From contig NZ_JAUZQF010000021.1 in NCBI RefSeq assembly GCF_030718205.1, positions 62,001 to 126,000 of the forward strand: a stretch of DNA of 64,000 nucleotides, in the 5' to 3' direction. Source of the stretch: Nonomuraea turcica (GTDB taxonomy: Bacteria > Actinomycetota > Actinomycetes > Streptosporangiales > Streptosporangiaceae). Shown here piece after piece: positions 34,326 to 43,274 of this stretch. Within the stretch, counting starts at the first letter, position 1. Every line of letters begins with the position of its first letter. A program made the translations under genes and the position numbers. The notes beneath the pieces are model-generated. The model saw only the letters and a list, made by a program, of their open reading frames with translations. It was not told the DNA's origin and ran no database searches.

Positions 34326-35762
34326 TCACGACCCGCCGAACAACCGCTGCGCCTGCTGGATGCCGACGATCACGGTCAGCGTGCCGAAGAAGGCCACCGA
34401 CCAGATCAGCGCCCCCAGCCGGAACGAGCGCACCTTGATGGCGTCGGGCAGCGCCCGCCGGTTGAGGATGATCAGCAGGATCGAGTACACGAACATCATC
34501 ACGGCCGCGAAGGACGCCGAGAACACCAGCAGGATCAGCGGCTGGTCGAAGCCCAGCAGCAGGATCCCGATGCCGATCAGCACCATCGCCCAGACGGTGT
34601 AGAAGTAGATCGTGTTCACGGACGCCGGCTTGTCGCGCAGGTAGACCGTCTTGATCGTGTCGGAGGCCAGCCGCGAGGTGTAGTCGACGATGCCCATGGC
34701 CGAGGCGAACAGGGCCAGCGCCCCGATCAGCCAGAACAGCACCCCGAACCAGGGACCGACGAGGCTCTGCAGCGCCTCGCCCTCGACCTTCAGGAAGCCG
34801 ATGCTGTTGGCCAGCCCTTCCTTGCCGAAGACGGTGGAGTAGGCCAGCATCGACATGAGCGCGATCGTCACGAACGACACCATCGCGAAGGTCCACGCCT
34901 GCTCGACGTTCGCGAAGCGCCACCACTGCCGCCACCGCGCCAGGTTCTCCTTGGTGGGCGCGAACTGGAACCCGGTCGACGCGGCCGCTTCCTCCTGCCC
35001 GGTCACGGGGCTGACCAGGCGTGGCACGTACGCGCCCATGCCGAAGCCCTTGTCACGGATCCAGTTGCTCTGGCACAGGTTCTGGCCGCCGCCCGCGCCG
35101 GCGTACGCGATGGCGCCCATCAGCAGCGCGAAGTCCAGTGGCGGCACCGGGAACCTGGCCCCGACGGTGAGCCCCTTGCCGAGCTCGACCCAGCTGTCGG
35201 CGTTGATCGCGAAAATGGTCGCGACCACGATCAGCGTCGCGACCAGTCCGATCTTCACGAAGATCACCCGTTCCAGCGCCGTGTAGATCACCGGCGCCAG
35301 TGTCAGCCCGAGCGCGATCACGATGAGCATGCCGATGGCGATCCACCGGACGCTGCTCGCGTTGGAGCCGGTCAGGTAGGTCACCATGGTCGCCGAGCTG
35401 GTCACCCATCCCGGCCACAGGTTGGAAGCGAGTGTCATCAGCACGAAGACGAGTCCCCAGTGCCGCCACATCCGGCTGAAACCGGTCAGCGCGGTCTCGC
35501 CGGTGGCCAGCGTGTAGCGCTCGATCTCCATGTTGAGGAACCACTGGGTGATGATGCCGATCGCGGCTCCCCAGACGAAGATGAGCCCGACCTGGGAGGC
35601 GATGTAAGGCCAGAGGATGAATTCGCCCGACGCCAGCCCCACCCCGGCTCCCACCAGACCGGGGCCGATGATGCGCCACTTCGAGGAGGGCGGGTCGGGC
35701 AGGTCGCGAAGGGTGACGGGGGGCAGGACGCGCGCAGGAACAGTGGGGGTGAACTCCGCCAT
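34326..35762 (-). CDS. Nramp-like integral membrane transporter lacking canonical metal motifs
   Basis: The 478-residue protein has about eleven membrane spans in the Nramp arrangement. The first span reads G-P-G-L-V-G-A-G-V-G-L-A-S-G-E-F, where classic Nramp proteins have D-P-G-N. The sixth-span region reads A-G-A-G-G-G-Q-N instead of M-P-H. The usual Mn/Fe ligands are therefore absent. It could transport another cation such as magnesium, or act as a sensor. The start ATG 35762 is preceded by AAGGAG. It stands alone between a VOC gene and an acetyltransferase. Confidence 0.8.
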   Translation of the reverse strand: MAEFTPTVPARVLPPVTLRDLPDPPSSKWRIIGPGLVGAGVGLASGEFILWPYIASQVGLIFVWGAAIGIITQWFLNMEIERYTLATGETALTGFSRMWRHWGLVFVLMTLASNLWPGWVTSSATMVTYLTGSNASSVRWIAIGMLIVIALGLTLAPVIYTALERVIFVKIGLVATLIVVATIFAINADSWVELGKGLTVGARFPVPPLDFALLMGAIAYAGAGGGQNLCQSNWIRDKGFGMGAYVPRLVSPVTGQEEAAASTGFQFAPTKENLARWRQWWRFANVEQAWTFAMVSFVTIALMSMLAYSTVFGKEGLANSIGFLKVEGEALQSLVGPWFGVLFWLIGALALFASAMGIVDYTSRLASDTIKTVYLRDKPASVNTIYFYTVWAMVLIGIGILLLGFDQPLILLVFSASFAAVMMFVYSILLIILNRRALPDAIKVRSFRLGALIWSVAFFGTLTVIVGIQQAQRLFGGS

Positions 35763-35827
35763 GCGGATCTCCTTGTTCGACTTACCTATCCGTCACATTA
35801 CAGAGACCCGAAACACTGGTGGAATAG

Positions 35828-36619
35828 CTAGTTAACCACCACTATGTACTCTCCGCGGTCGGTGAATCCCACCACGCGTCCACCCCCGCCCATCAGGCCG
35901 CCGAGCACGGTTCGCACCGCCGTCCGCCACTCCCTCGCGGCAGCCGGATTCGCCCGCCGCAATGCCTCGATGTCGTGCGGCGTCCCCACCAGAACCACGT
36001 CCCCCTGCACCCCTCTTACGACGGGCCGCTCACCCTCGCAGTCCAGCAGGACGGGCAGGGTCTCGACCTGGAGGTCACCCGGGCCGTGATCGTCCTGGGC
36101 CACCTGCCACACCGCGAGCAGCCGGTCGGAGGCGTCACCCTCGTTGATCGCATCCGCCATCGCCCCGTAGAAGTCCTCCAGGTACGTCTTCGGCATGGCG
36201 CCCAGCTTGACGAGGTTGAACCGGGCGTTTCTCCGTACGAGCGGGTCGAACGTCCATGTGATCTTCTTCAGCCCGTGCTCCAGGCACCAGTCCCGCTGGT
36301 GCAGCTTCAACGCGTAGCCGATGCCCCGGCCCATGAGGGCGCCGGTCACGTGCGAGTGCAACGCCTGCCCGGCGGCCATGAACCCGACGGACGCGCCGAC
36401 GAGCGTGCTCCCGTCGAAGGCGCCGGCCACGTAGTTGCCCGTGTGTGCGAACCCGATCATCAGGTCCACGGGGGCGGGCGCGTTGTGCGGATCCGGATGC
36501 CAGATCTGGTCGAAGAGCCGGTAGGCCTCGCGGAACTCGTCGATCTCCCGCAACTCCCTGACGACCACGCCGGCCTTGGCCGCCGCTTCCTCGCTGCTCT
36601 GCCTGCTCATGCCCCCCAT
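35828..36619 (-). CDS. GNAT-superfamily acetyltransferase-like protein (COG3375 type)
   Basis: The 263-residue protein resembles the predicted GNAT group COG3375: V-V-R-E-L-R-E-I-D-E-F at the start, an acetyl-CoA loop M-G-R-G-I-G-Y-A-L-K, then W-T-F-D-P-L-V-R-R-N-A-R-F-N. The extra C-terminal 100 residues are characteristic. Members are often found with menaquinone or O-succinylbenzoate genes, but none is near here. ATG 36610 (M-S-R-Q) is an alternative start. Confidence 0.82.
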   Translation of the reverse strand: MGGMSRQSSEEAAAKAGVVVRELREIDEFREAYRLFDQIWHPDPHNAPAPVDLMIGFAHTGNYVAGAFDGSTLVGASVGFMAAGQALHSHVTGALMGRGIGYALKLHQRDWCLEHGLKKITWTFDPLVRRNARFNLVKLGAMPKTYLEDFYGAMADAINEGDASDRLLAVWQVAQDDHGPGDLQVETLPVLLDCEGERPVVRGVQGDVVLVGTPHDIEALRRANPAAAREWRTAVRTVLGGLMGGGGRVVGFTDRGEYIVVVN

Positions 36620-36708
36620 TGTGACCGTGCCGCCGCGAGAAGATGGCCATCCACGCTCAGTCGTGGTCCAATTACCCTCTGTAGTATCCTGTTGACCAGG
36701 GAGGTCTC

Positions 36709-37110
36709 ATGAACGTCGGGCTCACTGCCGCCCGCAGGGCGGCCGCGTTCGGGATCTGCGTCGCCGCGATCCTGACCACGCCGTTCGGCGCGCTGCCCGC
36801 CGGCGGCGCCGTCGCGGGCGCGAAGCTGCGCATCACCGTCACTCCCGATGCCGGCGGCGGCGCCTACGCGGTGCGGCTCATGTGCGACCCCGACCGAGGG
36901 GGTCACCCGCGTCCGGCGGCGGTGTGTGACGCGTTGCGCGCGGTCGACGGGCGCATCGAGGCCCTGGACCTCAATCCCGGCGCCTGCCCGATGGTCCATC
37001 TCCCGGTCGAGGTGGAGGTGTCCGGGGACTGGCGCGGCCGGCCGATCGCGTATCGCAAGGTGTTCTCCAACACCTGCGTGATGAACAGGTCGCTCAGCCC
37101 GCTCGTCTAG
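36709..37110 (+). CDS. secreted subtilisin inhibitor (SSI family)
   Basis: The 133-residue precursor has a signal peptide (about residues 1-37). The mature part carries the SSI disulfide pattern C59-C73 and C93-C123. The reactive-site loop C93-P-M95-V96 matches the classic Streptomyces inhibitor, in which Met is P1 and Val is P1', and the end V-F-S-N-T-C-V-M-N matches as well. It should block extracellular serine proteases, protecting the cell or tuning the mycelial protease cascade. GGGAGG lies 6 nt before ATG 36709, and TAGTAT at 36682 is a possible -10 element. Confidence 0.93.
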   Translation: MNVGLTAARRAAAFGICVAAILTTPFGALPAGGAVAGAKLRITVTPDAGGGAYAVRLMCDPDRGGHPRPAAVCDALRAVDGRIEALDLNPGACPMVHLPVEVEVSGDWRGRPIAYRKVFSNTCVMNRSLSPLV

Positions 37111-37151
37111 CCGCGTTCGCGGCCTGGCCTGTTCGGAGGCTCCGCCGTCGA

Positions 37152-38180
37152 TCAGGCCAGACGCTCACCGAAGAACCGGTGCACGTTCCCACCGATGATC
37201 TTCATGACGTCCTTCTCCGGCAGGCCGCGGGTGAGCAGGCCCTCGGTGACCATGGGCAGGCCGGAGGGCCCCTCCAGGCCGGGCACCGCGGACTTCGGGT
37301 TCACGCCTCTGGAGAAGACGCCCTCGCAGCACGGTGGCGTCAGGTCCTCCATGACCTCGCGGATGAAGTCGGGGCCGAGTCCCACGTGGTCGATGCCGGC
37401 CACGTCGGCGACGTGTTCGATGTGGTCGAGCAGGCGCTCGAGCGTCATGTCCTCCTCCCGGTCGGCCAGAAAGGGGGCGAAGAAGTTGACGCAGACCACG
37501 CCTCCGGTGGCGGCCACCCCGCGCAGTTGCTCGTCGGTGAGGTTGCGGTGGTGGTCGCGCAGCGCGCGGGCGGCGGAGTGGGTGGCCATCACCGGCTTGG
37601 TGGCTAGTTCCAGGACGTGGGCGACACCGGAGGCGCCCAGGTGGGAGACGTCGAAGACGATGCCGAGCCGCTCCATCTCGGCCAGGGCGGCGACGCCGTG
37701 CGAGGTCAGCCCGCTGCCCGTGGCGTCCTCGCCGCTGCCGTCGGCCAGTGGTGTGCGGCCGAAGTGCGCGATGGAGGCCACCCGCACGCCGAGGCGGTGC
37801 ATGGTCGAGATCAGCTCGACGTTGGCGTCCAGGCCGGGCATGCTCTCCAGCGCCAGCAGCAGGGCGATCTTGCCGTCGGCGAGTGCTCTGTCGATGTCGC
37901 CGGCGTGGAGGCAGATGCGGACGTGGTCGGCGTTGGCCTCGGCGAGCACGTGCGCGCACTCGATCATCCGCAGCGTCTGCCGCAGCGCGCCCTCCGGCCG
38001 ATATTGGTCGTCGATGAAGACGGGCAGGACCTGCAGATCGACCCCGCCCGCGAGGAGCTGGGGCAACCATTGCTCGCGGAAGAACGAAGCCCACTGCTGC
38101 GGCGGGCGGGCGGAGACGGCCATCAGCAGATCGTTGTGAGTGTCGGCCACGACGGCACGCTGGTGCAGGGCAAGCGTCAT
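37152..38180 (-). CDS. membrane-dipeptidase-like M19 peptidase
   Basis: The 342-residue zinc peptidase has an amidohydrolase-type barrel. Metal ligands are visible as D-T-H-N-D at the N-terminus, the bridging Glu in A-L-E-S-M, H in D-V-S-H-L-G, H in A-T-H-S-A-A-R and the catalytic-site Asp in G-L-G-P-D-F. There is no signal peptide or GPI-type anchor, so the bacterial enzyme is cytosolic. It hydrolyses dipeptides, often those with D-residues. No operon partner is evident; a cyclic-dipeptide or peptide-turnover role is possible. Confidence 0.9.
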   Translation of the reverse strand: MTLALHQRAVVADTHNDLLMAVSARPPQQWASFFREQWLPQLLAGGVDLQVLPVFIDDQYRPEGALRQTLRMIECAHVLAEANADHVRICLHAGDIDRALADGKIALLLALESMPGLDANVELISTMHRLGVRVASIAHFGRTPLADGSGEDATGSGLTSHGVAALAEMERLGIVFDVSHLGASGVAHVLELATKPVMATHSAARALRDHHRNLTDEQLRGVAATGGVVCVNFFAPFLADREEDMTLERLLDHIEHVADVAGIDHVGLGPDFIREVMEDLTPPCCEGVFSRGVNPKSAVPGLEGPSGLPMVTEGLLTRGLPEKDVMKIIGGNVHRFFGERLA

Positions 38181-38241
38181 GATTGGACGTTACCCTGGGC
38201 GCTCGGCCCGGTCATAGCCCGCGGCTTGAGCGCCTGATCAT

Positions 38242-39696
38242 CTAGCCCGCGGCGACCGGCTGATAGGCGGGGAGCGGCGGCTTGGCCGTCAGCCTGCGGT
38301 AGAGCGTCGTGGTGCCGGGCCAGTTGTTCGTGACGCGGCCCTGCGGCGTCCTGTACCAGCTGTGACAGCCTCCGCCCCACACCATCCGGCTCATCGCCGC
38401 GTCGAGTTGCCTGCTCCACGCCGCCATCGCCGCGGGCCGCACCTCGATCGGTCCGTGCGCCGACACGTGCGGCAGGCACGACATGATGTGGCGCACCTGG
38501 CATTCGATCATGAAGATGATGGAGCTGTGCCCGAGGTTCGTGTTCGGGCCGTAGAGCAGGAACATGTTGGGGAAGTTCGGCACGGAGATGCCCAGGTACG
38601 CCTCCGCCCCGCCGGTCCACTGCTCCCGCAGCGACCGGCCGCCGCGCCCGGTGATCTCCATCGGGGCCAGGAACTCGGTGCTCTGGAAGCCGGTCGCGTA
38701 CACGATCGTGTCGACTTCGCGCAGGCCCTCCGTGGTCTCGACGCCCTCCGGCGCGATCCGGACGATCTTGTCGGTGACCACGTCGACGTTGTCCCTCGTC
38801 AGCGCCGGATAGAAGGTGCTGTCGATGACGACCCGCTTGCAGCCGGGCGGGTAGTCGGGCGTGAGCTTGGCCCGCAGGTCCGGGTCGGGCACCTGGTCGC
38901 GCAGGTGCCGCAGCGCCCGCTTCTTCAGCAGTCCGGCGCTCCAGCCCTGGGCGAGCGCGGGGTAGAGGGTGGCCTCGGCGTACCGGTAGATCCACTCGCG
39001 GTAGGCCCGCTGGAGGCCGGGGACGAAGCGGAACGCACGTGTGGCCAGAGGTCCGAACGTGGCGTCCGGCTTGGGGATCACCCAGTTGGGGGTGCGCTGG
39101 AAGACGTGCAGCCGCTCGACCTGCTCGGCGATCCGCGGGATGAACTGGGCCGCCGACGATCCGTTCCCGATCACGGCGACGCGCCTGCCGGTGAGGTCGT
39201 GGTCGTGGTTCCAGCGGGCGGAGTGGAAGGAGACGCCCGCGAAGTCCGGCAATCCCGCAATGTCCGGCAGACGGGGGCGGTTGAGCTGCCCGACGCCCAT
39301 GACCATCACGTCGAACGCCTCCGTACGCTCCTCGCCGGCGCCTGAGGCGGTGGTGAGCCGCCACTGGGAGTCGTGGAAGGCGGCCCGGCGGACCGCGGTC
39401 CCGAAGCGGATTTTTCGCCTGACGTCGTACTTATCGGCGCAATGCTCTAGATATCCGAGAATTTCGGGCTGCGCCGGGTAGCGGCGGGTCCAGCTCGTGT
39501 ACTTCTCGAACGAGTAGGAATACAAATGCGAGGGAATGTCGCAGCCCGCACCCGGATAACTGTTGTCACGCCAGGTGCCGCCGAGGTCCCCTGCCTTCTC
39601 GAACACGGTGTAGGAGTGGATCCCGGCCCGTTCGAGCTGGATCGCCATGCACAGTCCGCCGAATCCCGCTCCGACGATCGCGACGTTTGGTGCCAT
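38242..39696 (-). CDS. Baeyer-Villiger-type flavin monooxygenase
   Basis: The 484-residue FAD/NADPH enzyme has an N-terminal FAD motif G9-A-G-F-G-G14 and a second Rossmann motif G-N-G-S-S-A near residue 178. Between them is the Baeyer-Villiger fingerprint F152-x-G154-x3-H158-x3-W162, here F-A-G-V-S-F-H-S-A-R-W. It should insert oxygen next to a ketone, giving an ester or lactone, and steroid or cyclic ketones are common substrates. Its promoter carries the same 18-bp box as the acyl-CoA dehydrogenase operon, which argues for a joint regulon. Confidence 0.92.
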   Translation of the reverse strand: MAPNVAIVGAGFGGLCMAIQLERAGIHSYTVFEKAGDLGGTWRDNSYPGAGCDIPSHLYSYSFEKYTSWTRRYPAQPEILGYLEHCADKYDVRRKIRFGTAVRRAAFHDSQWRLTTASGAGEERTEAFDVMVMGVGQLNRPRLPDIAGLPDFAGVSFHSARWNHDHDLTGRRVAVIGNGSSAAQFIPRIAEQVERLHVFQRTPNWVIPKPDATFGPLATRAFRFVPGLQRAYREWIYRYAEATLYPALAQGWSAGLLKKRALRHLRDQVPDPDLRAKLTPDYPPGCKRVVIDSTFYPALTRDNVDVVTDKIVRIAPEGVETTEGLREVDTIVYATGFQSTEFLAPMEITGRGGRSLREQWTGGAEAYLGISVPNFPNMFLLYGPNTNLGHSSIIFMIECQVRHIMSCLPHVSAHGPIEVRPAAMAAWSRQLDAAMSRMVWGGGCHSWYRTPQGRVTNNWPGTTTLYRRLTAKPPLPAYQPVAAG

Positions 39697-39708
39697 GCCG
39701 TCCTCCGC

Positions 39709-39726
39709 GTGTCAGTATCCACTTAC
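39709..39726 (-). promoter_or_regulatory. 18-bp operator-like box before the Baeyer-Villiger monooxygenase
   Basis: On the minus strand it reads GTAAGTGGATACTGACAC. It matches the box at 29213-29230 at 16 of 18 positions and also stands 12 nt before the start codon, followed by GGAGG. The inner palindrome AGTGnnCACT has one mismatch here. Confidence 0.6.
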
Positions 39727-39803
39727 CGTATGCCGAACCCCGTACCGGCGACACCCCCTGCAGAGCCCCACGAACCCCTCCCGCGTGCCGATAGTCTGCG
39801 CAG

Positions 39804-40613
39804 GTGGCTGCTGTGACGTTGACGGATGTGATCGAGGTGCTCGAGGCGGCCTATCCGCCCGCCCGGGCCGAGTCGTGGGACGCGGTGGGGCTGGTCTGCG
39901 GGGATCCGGCCCAGGAGGTGCGGCGGGTGTTGTTCGCGGTCGATCCGGTCGCGGTCGTGGCCGAAGAGGCCCTGGAGTGGAGCGCCGACCTGATCGTCAC
40001 TCACCATCCCCTCTACCTGCGCGGCACCACGAGCGTCGCCGCGACGACCCCAAAGGGCCGGCTCGTCCACACTCTGATCAAGAACGACGTCGCCCTCTAC
40101 ACCGCCCACACCAACGCCGACGTCGCCAACCCCGGCGTGTCGGACGCGTTGGCCAGAGCCGTCGGGCTGACCGGCGACCTGGTGCCGCTCCAGCCCTTCC
40201 CCGACGACCCCTGGCGCGGGCTGGGCCGCATAGGGGAGCTGCCGGAGCCGGCGACGCTGGGCGAGTTCGCGGCCCAGGCCGCCAAGGGGCTGCCGCACAC
40301 CTCGTGGGGGGTCCGCGCGGCCGGCGATCTGTCCAGGACGGTGCGGCGGGTGGCGGTCAGCGGCGGCGCGGGCGACTCGCTCCTCGGCACGGCCGCGGCC
40401 GCCGGGGTCGACGTCTTCCTCACGGCCGACCTGCGCCACCACCCGTCGAGCGAGTTCATCGAGGCGGGCGGGCCTGCGCTGATCGACGCCGCGCACTGGG
40501 CGACCGAGTGGCCGTGGCTCGACAGCGCGGCGTCCATCCTGCACGCCAGTGGCGTTAACGTTGAAACACGTGTCTCCGCCACGGTCACCGATGCTTGGAC
40601 AAGAGGATATTGA
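39804..40613 (+). CDS. Nif3-like dinuclear metal-centre hexameric protein
   Basis: The 269-residue protein of the Nif3/NGG1p family shows V-T-H-H-P-L, Y-T-A-H-T-N-A-D and a C-terminal H-W-A-T-E-W, which supply the two-metal site in YbgI-type structures. It is annotated in some species as GTP cyclohydrolase 1 type 2, but the biochemical role is not settled. GTG 39804 is the start. It leads a three-gene run (Nif3, zinc-ribbon protein, RNase H-phosphatase) that is conserved in actinobacteria. Confidence 0.92.
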   Translation: MAAVTLTDVIEVLEAAYPPARAESWDAVGLVCGDPAQEVRRVLFAVDPVAVVAEEALEWSADLIVTHHPLYLRGTTSVAATTPKGRLVHTLIKNDVALYTAHTNADVANPGVSDALARAVGLTGDLVPLQPFPDDPWRGLGRIGELPEPATLGEFAAQAAKGLPHTSWGVRAAGDLSRTVRRVAVSGGAGDSLLGTAAAAGVDVFLTADLRHHPSSEFIEAGGPALIDAAHWATEWPWLDSAASILHASGVNVETRVSATVTDAWTRGY

Positions 40614-40615
40614 TC

Positions 40616-41356
40616 ATGAAAGCAGCCCCTGAAGCCCAGAAGAGACTGCTCGACCTGGCAGAGCTCGACTCCGTGATTGACCGGCTGGCCCACCGCCGCC
40701 GCACCCTTCCCGAGCTGGCCGAGATCGATGAGCGGTCGAAGCAGTATGCCAGGCTCGCCACGCAGGTCATCGAGGCCCAGACCGAGGCCGGCGACCTGGC
40801 CCGCGAGCAGACCAAGGCGGAGAGTGACGTCGACGCCGTGCGCACGCGCGCCGACCGTGACCAGAAGCGCCTGGACTCCGGCGCCGTGACGTCCCCGCGT
40901 GACCTGGCGAGCCTCCAGTCCGAGATCGCCTCGCTGCAGAAGCGCCAGGGCGATCTGGAGGAGATCGTCTTGGAGATCATGGAGCGCCGCGAGGCTGCGG
41001 ACACCAAGGCGACCGACCTGGTGGCGCAGCGCGACGAGGTGGCCGCCGCCGTGTCCGCCGCCGAGGGCCGGCGTGACGCCGCGCTCAAGGAGATCGACAA
41101 GGAGGCGGCCGAGGTCCAGGGCCGCCGCTCCGCCGTCGCCGGCGACATCCCCGCCGACCTGATGGCGCTCTACGTGAAGCTCAGGGACCAATACGGCGTG
41201 GGTGCCGCCATGCTGCACGGCGGCCGGTGCCAGGGCTGCAAGGTGGCCCTGTCCATCGCCGAGATGAACCGCATCAAGGCCGCACCCCATGACGAGGTGC
41301 TGCGCTGCGACGAGTGCCGCCGCATCCTCGTACGGACGGCAGAGTCCGGGCTGTGA
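40616..41356 (+). CDS. coiled-coil protein with C4 zinc ribbon (DUF164)
   Basis: The 246-residue protein consists of a long antiparallel coiled coil (about residues 10-190, rich in Glu, Arg, Ala and Leu heptads) and a C-terminal zinc ribbon with C205-x2-C208 and C231-x2-C234. The family is widespread in actinobacteria and sits next to Nif3. Related proteins in other bacteria are proposed chaperones or nucleic-acid-binding adaptors. ATG 40616 has AGAGGA 9 nt upstream. Its stop overlaps the next gene (GTGA). Confidence 0.9.
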   Translation: MKAAPEAQKRLLDLAELDSVIDRLAHRRRTLPELAEIDERSKQYARLATQVIEAQTEAGDLAREQTKAESDVDAVRTRADRDQKRLDSGAVTSPRDLASLQSEIASLQKRQGDLEEIVLEIMERREAADTKATDLVAQRDEVAAAVSAAEGRRDAALKEIDKEAAEVQGRRSAVAGDIPADLMALYVKLRDQYGVGAAMLHGGRCQGCKVALSIAEMNRIKAAPHDEVLRCDECRRILVRTAESGL

Positions 41357-42576
41357 CGCACTACGTCATCGAGGCCGACGGCGGCTCGCGCGGCAATCCC
41401 GGCCCCGCCGGCTACGGCGCGGTCGTCACGGACGCCGCGGACGGCCAGGTGCTGACGGAGTCGGCCGAGGCCATCGGCGTCACCACCAACAACGTCGCCG
41501 AATACCGCGGGCTGATCGCCGGCCTCGAGGCCGTGCTCCGCCTGGGCGGCGAGGGCGCGCAGGTGGCCGTGCGGATGGACTCGAAGCTGGTCATCGAGCA
41601 GATGGCGGGCCGCTGGAAGATCAAGAACGAAGGGCTGCGCCCGCTCGCGCAGGAAGCGGCGGCGCTGGCCCGGCGGCTGCGGGTCACGGAGTGGACCTGG
41701 ATCCCGCGCGAACGCAACAAGCACGCCGACCGCCTGGCCAACGAGGCCATGGACGCCGCCGCCAAGGGCCTGACCTGGAAGGCCGGCGGCACCACCGACC
41801 TCCACGCGCAGGAGGGGGTGCGCACCCCGGCCACCCGCCGGACGGATCTCCTCGACGCCGGCGACATTTCCGAACTATCCGCCCCAGCCGCCTCCGTCGC
41901 CGCGGCCCAGCAGCGCGTCAAACCCACCGGCACCGGCACCGGCTGGGCTCCGCCCACCCGCGTAGCCACCTCGCTGCTCCTCCTCAGGCACGGTGAGACC
42001 GAGCTGTCCCTGGAACGCCGGTTCTCCGGCCTGGGCGACCCCGAGCTCACGCCCAACGGCCTCGCGCAGGCGTCGGCCGCCGCCGACCGGCTGTCGCGGG
42101 AGCCGTACCGGCCGGATGTGATCGTCACCTCCCCGCTCAAGCGCGCCCGTCAGACCGCGGCCGCCGTCGCCGGGCGGACCGGTGTCGACGTCGAGGTGGT
42201 CGAGGACCTCAGGGAGGCCGACTTCGGCGCCTGGGAGGGCCACACGTTCACCGAGGTCCAGCGGAAGTGGCCGGCCGAGCTCGCCGCCTGGCTCGCCGAC
42301 CCGGCCACCGCCCCGCCCGGCGGGGAGAGCTTCGCCACGGCCGCACGCCGCGTCCAGGCGGCGGGGGAGCGGCTGGTTGAGCGATACGAGGGCAAGACCG
42401 TTCTGGCGGTCTCGCACGTGACCCCCATCAAGATGCTCCTGAGGCTCGCCCTCATGGCCCCGCTGGAGTCGATTTACCGGATGCACCTCGACCTGGCGTG
42501 CCTGTCGCTGATCGAGTACTACGCGGACGGCCCGGCCGTGGTGAAGTCGTTCAACGACACCTCGCACCTGCGCTGA
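41353..42576 (+). CDS. bifunctional RNase H / histidine phosphatase
   Basis: The 407-residue fusion has an N-terminal RNase HI-like domain (residues 1-140) with A-D9-G-G-S-R-G-N-P-G and further acidic residues (E in V-A-E-Y-R-G, D in V-R-M-D-S-K). A linker leads to a CobC/PhoE histidine phosphatase (from about residue 205), L-R-H-G-E-T-E, where the His forms the phospho-intermediate. It matches mycobacterial Rv2228c, which has RNase H activity and alpha-ribazole phosphatase activity. GTG 41353 overlaps the zinc-ribbon gene. A strong terminator follows. Confidence 0.93.
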   Translation: MTHYVIEADGGSRGNPGPAGYGAVVTDAADGQVLTESAEAIGVTTNNVAEYRGLIAGLEAVLRLGGEGAQVAVRMDSKLVIEQMAGRWKIKNEGLRPLAQEAAALARRLRVTEWTWIPRERNKHADRLANEAMDAAAKGLTWKAGGTTDLHAQEGVRTPATRRTDLLDAGDISELSAPAASVAAAQQRVKPTGTGTGWAPPTRVATSLLLLRHGETELSLERRFSGLGDPELTPNGLAQASAAADRLSREPYRPDVIVTSPLKRARQTAAAVAGRTGVDVEVVEDLREADFGAWEGHTFTEVQRKWPAELAAWLADPATAPPGGESFATAARRVQAAGERLVERYEGKTVLAVSHVTPIKMLLRLALMAPLESIYRMHLDLACLSLIEYYADGPAVVKSFNDTSHLR

Positions 42577-42584
42577 GGTGTCGG

Positions 42585-42622
42585 GGCCGTGCCGGGTTCC
42601 GCCAGGAGCACCCGGCACGGCC
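42585..42622 (+). terminator. strong hairpin after the RNase H-phosphatase gene
   Basis: A perfect 13-bp stem (GGCCGTGCCGGGT / ACCCGGCACGGCC) with a 12-nt loop starts 9 nt after the stop codon. It ends the Nif3 operon upstream of rnpB and lacks a U-run. Confidence 0.75.
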
Positions 42623-42684
42623 GCCGGCGCATCGCCCCCCTCGGGCGATGACATGCCCCATTCCAGCGCGGCGATCTTGCGGCT

Positions 42685-42713
42685 GAGTTGGGAACCGCTT
42701 GGGACTTGATAGT
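42685..42713 (+). promoter_or_regulatory. putative rnpB promoter
   Basis: GAGTTG and GATAGT, separated by 17 nt, lie just before the RNase P RNA, with the -10 ending 8 nt before its first paired base. The match to the housekeeping consensus is moderate. Confidence 0.4.
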
Positions 42714-42721
42714 GTTCGATA

Positions 42722-43111
42722 GACGAGTCGGCCGGGCGACCGCGTCGAGCCCGCGAGGGCTCGCCGAGGAAGGTCCGGGCTCCACAGGGCAGGGTGGTCG
42801 GTAACGCCGACCCGGGGTGACCCGCGGGACAGTGCCACAGAAAGCAGACCGCCTCCCGGTCCACGGGAGGTAAGGGTGAAAGGGTGGTGTAAGAGACCAC
42901 CAGCGCCCACGGTGACGTGGGCGGCTAGGTAAACCCCACCTGGAGCAAGGTCAAGAAGGGACGCTCTCCGGAGCGTTCTGCGCGCGACGTTCGAGGGCGG
43001 CCCGCCCGAGCCGCGCGGGTAGACCGCTTGAGGCCGCCGGCAACGGCGGTCCTAGATGGATGGTCGCCCCTTCGCACGAAGGACAAAACCCGGCCTACAG
43101 GCCGACTCGTC
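42722..43111 (+). ncRNA. rnpB: RNase P RNA, bacterial class A
   Basis: The ends form a perfect 12-bp P1 helix: GACGAGTCGGCC at 42722-42733 and GGCCGACTCGTC at 43100-43111. Inside are the conserved blocks GAGGAAGGTCCGGGCTCC, ACAGAAAGCAGACCGCC-like, AGGGTGAAAGGGTGGTGTAA-like, GGTAAACCCC, and the 3' part ending AAAACCCGGCCTACAGGCC. This is the catalytic RNA that matures the 5' ends of tRNAs. It is about 390 nt long, normal for actinobacteria. Confidence 0.97.
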
Positions 43112-43114
43112 ACT

Positions 43115-43152
43115 CTCCGCCTCTCTGACCTGGGGCGGAGCTGTGTCTTTTT
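43115..43152 (+). terminator. intrinsic terminator of rnpB
   Basis: CTCCGCC pairs with GGCGGAG around a 12-nt loop, and TCTTTTTA follows. It is the only hairpin I noted in the window with a clear T-run. Confidence 0.75.
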
Positions 43153-43274
43153 ATGGTGGGATTCACGCAGCTCGCGGAGCGTTCCCTGCCGTCTCGTGGA
43201 TGCCATGGCAGAAGGCCGAACCGCACTGCTGTTGCGGCGGAAGAAGGGCCTTCAGGCTGGCAAGTGCGAGGGGT

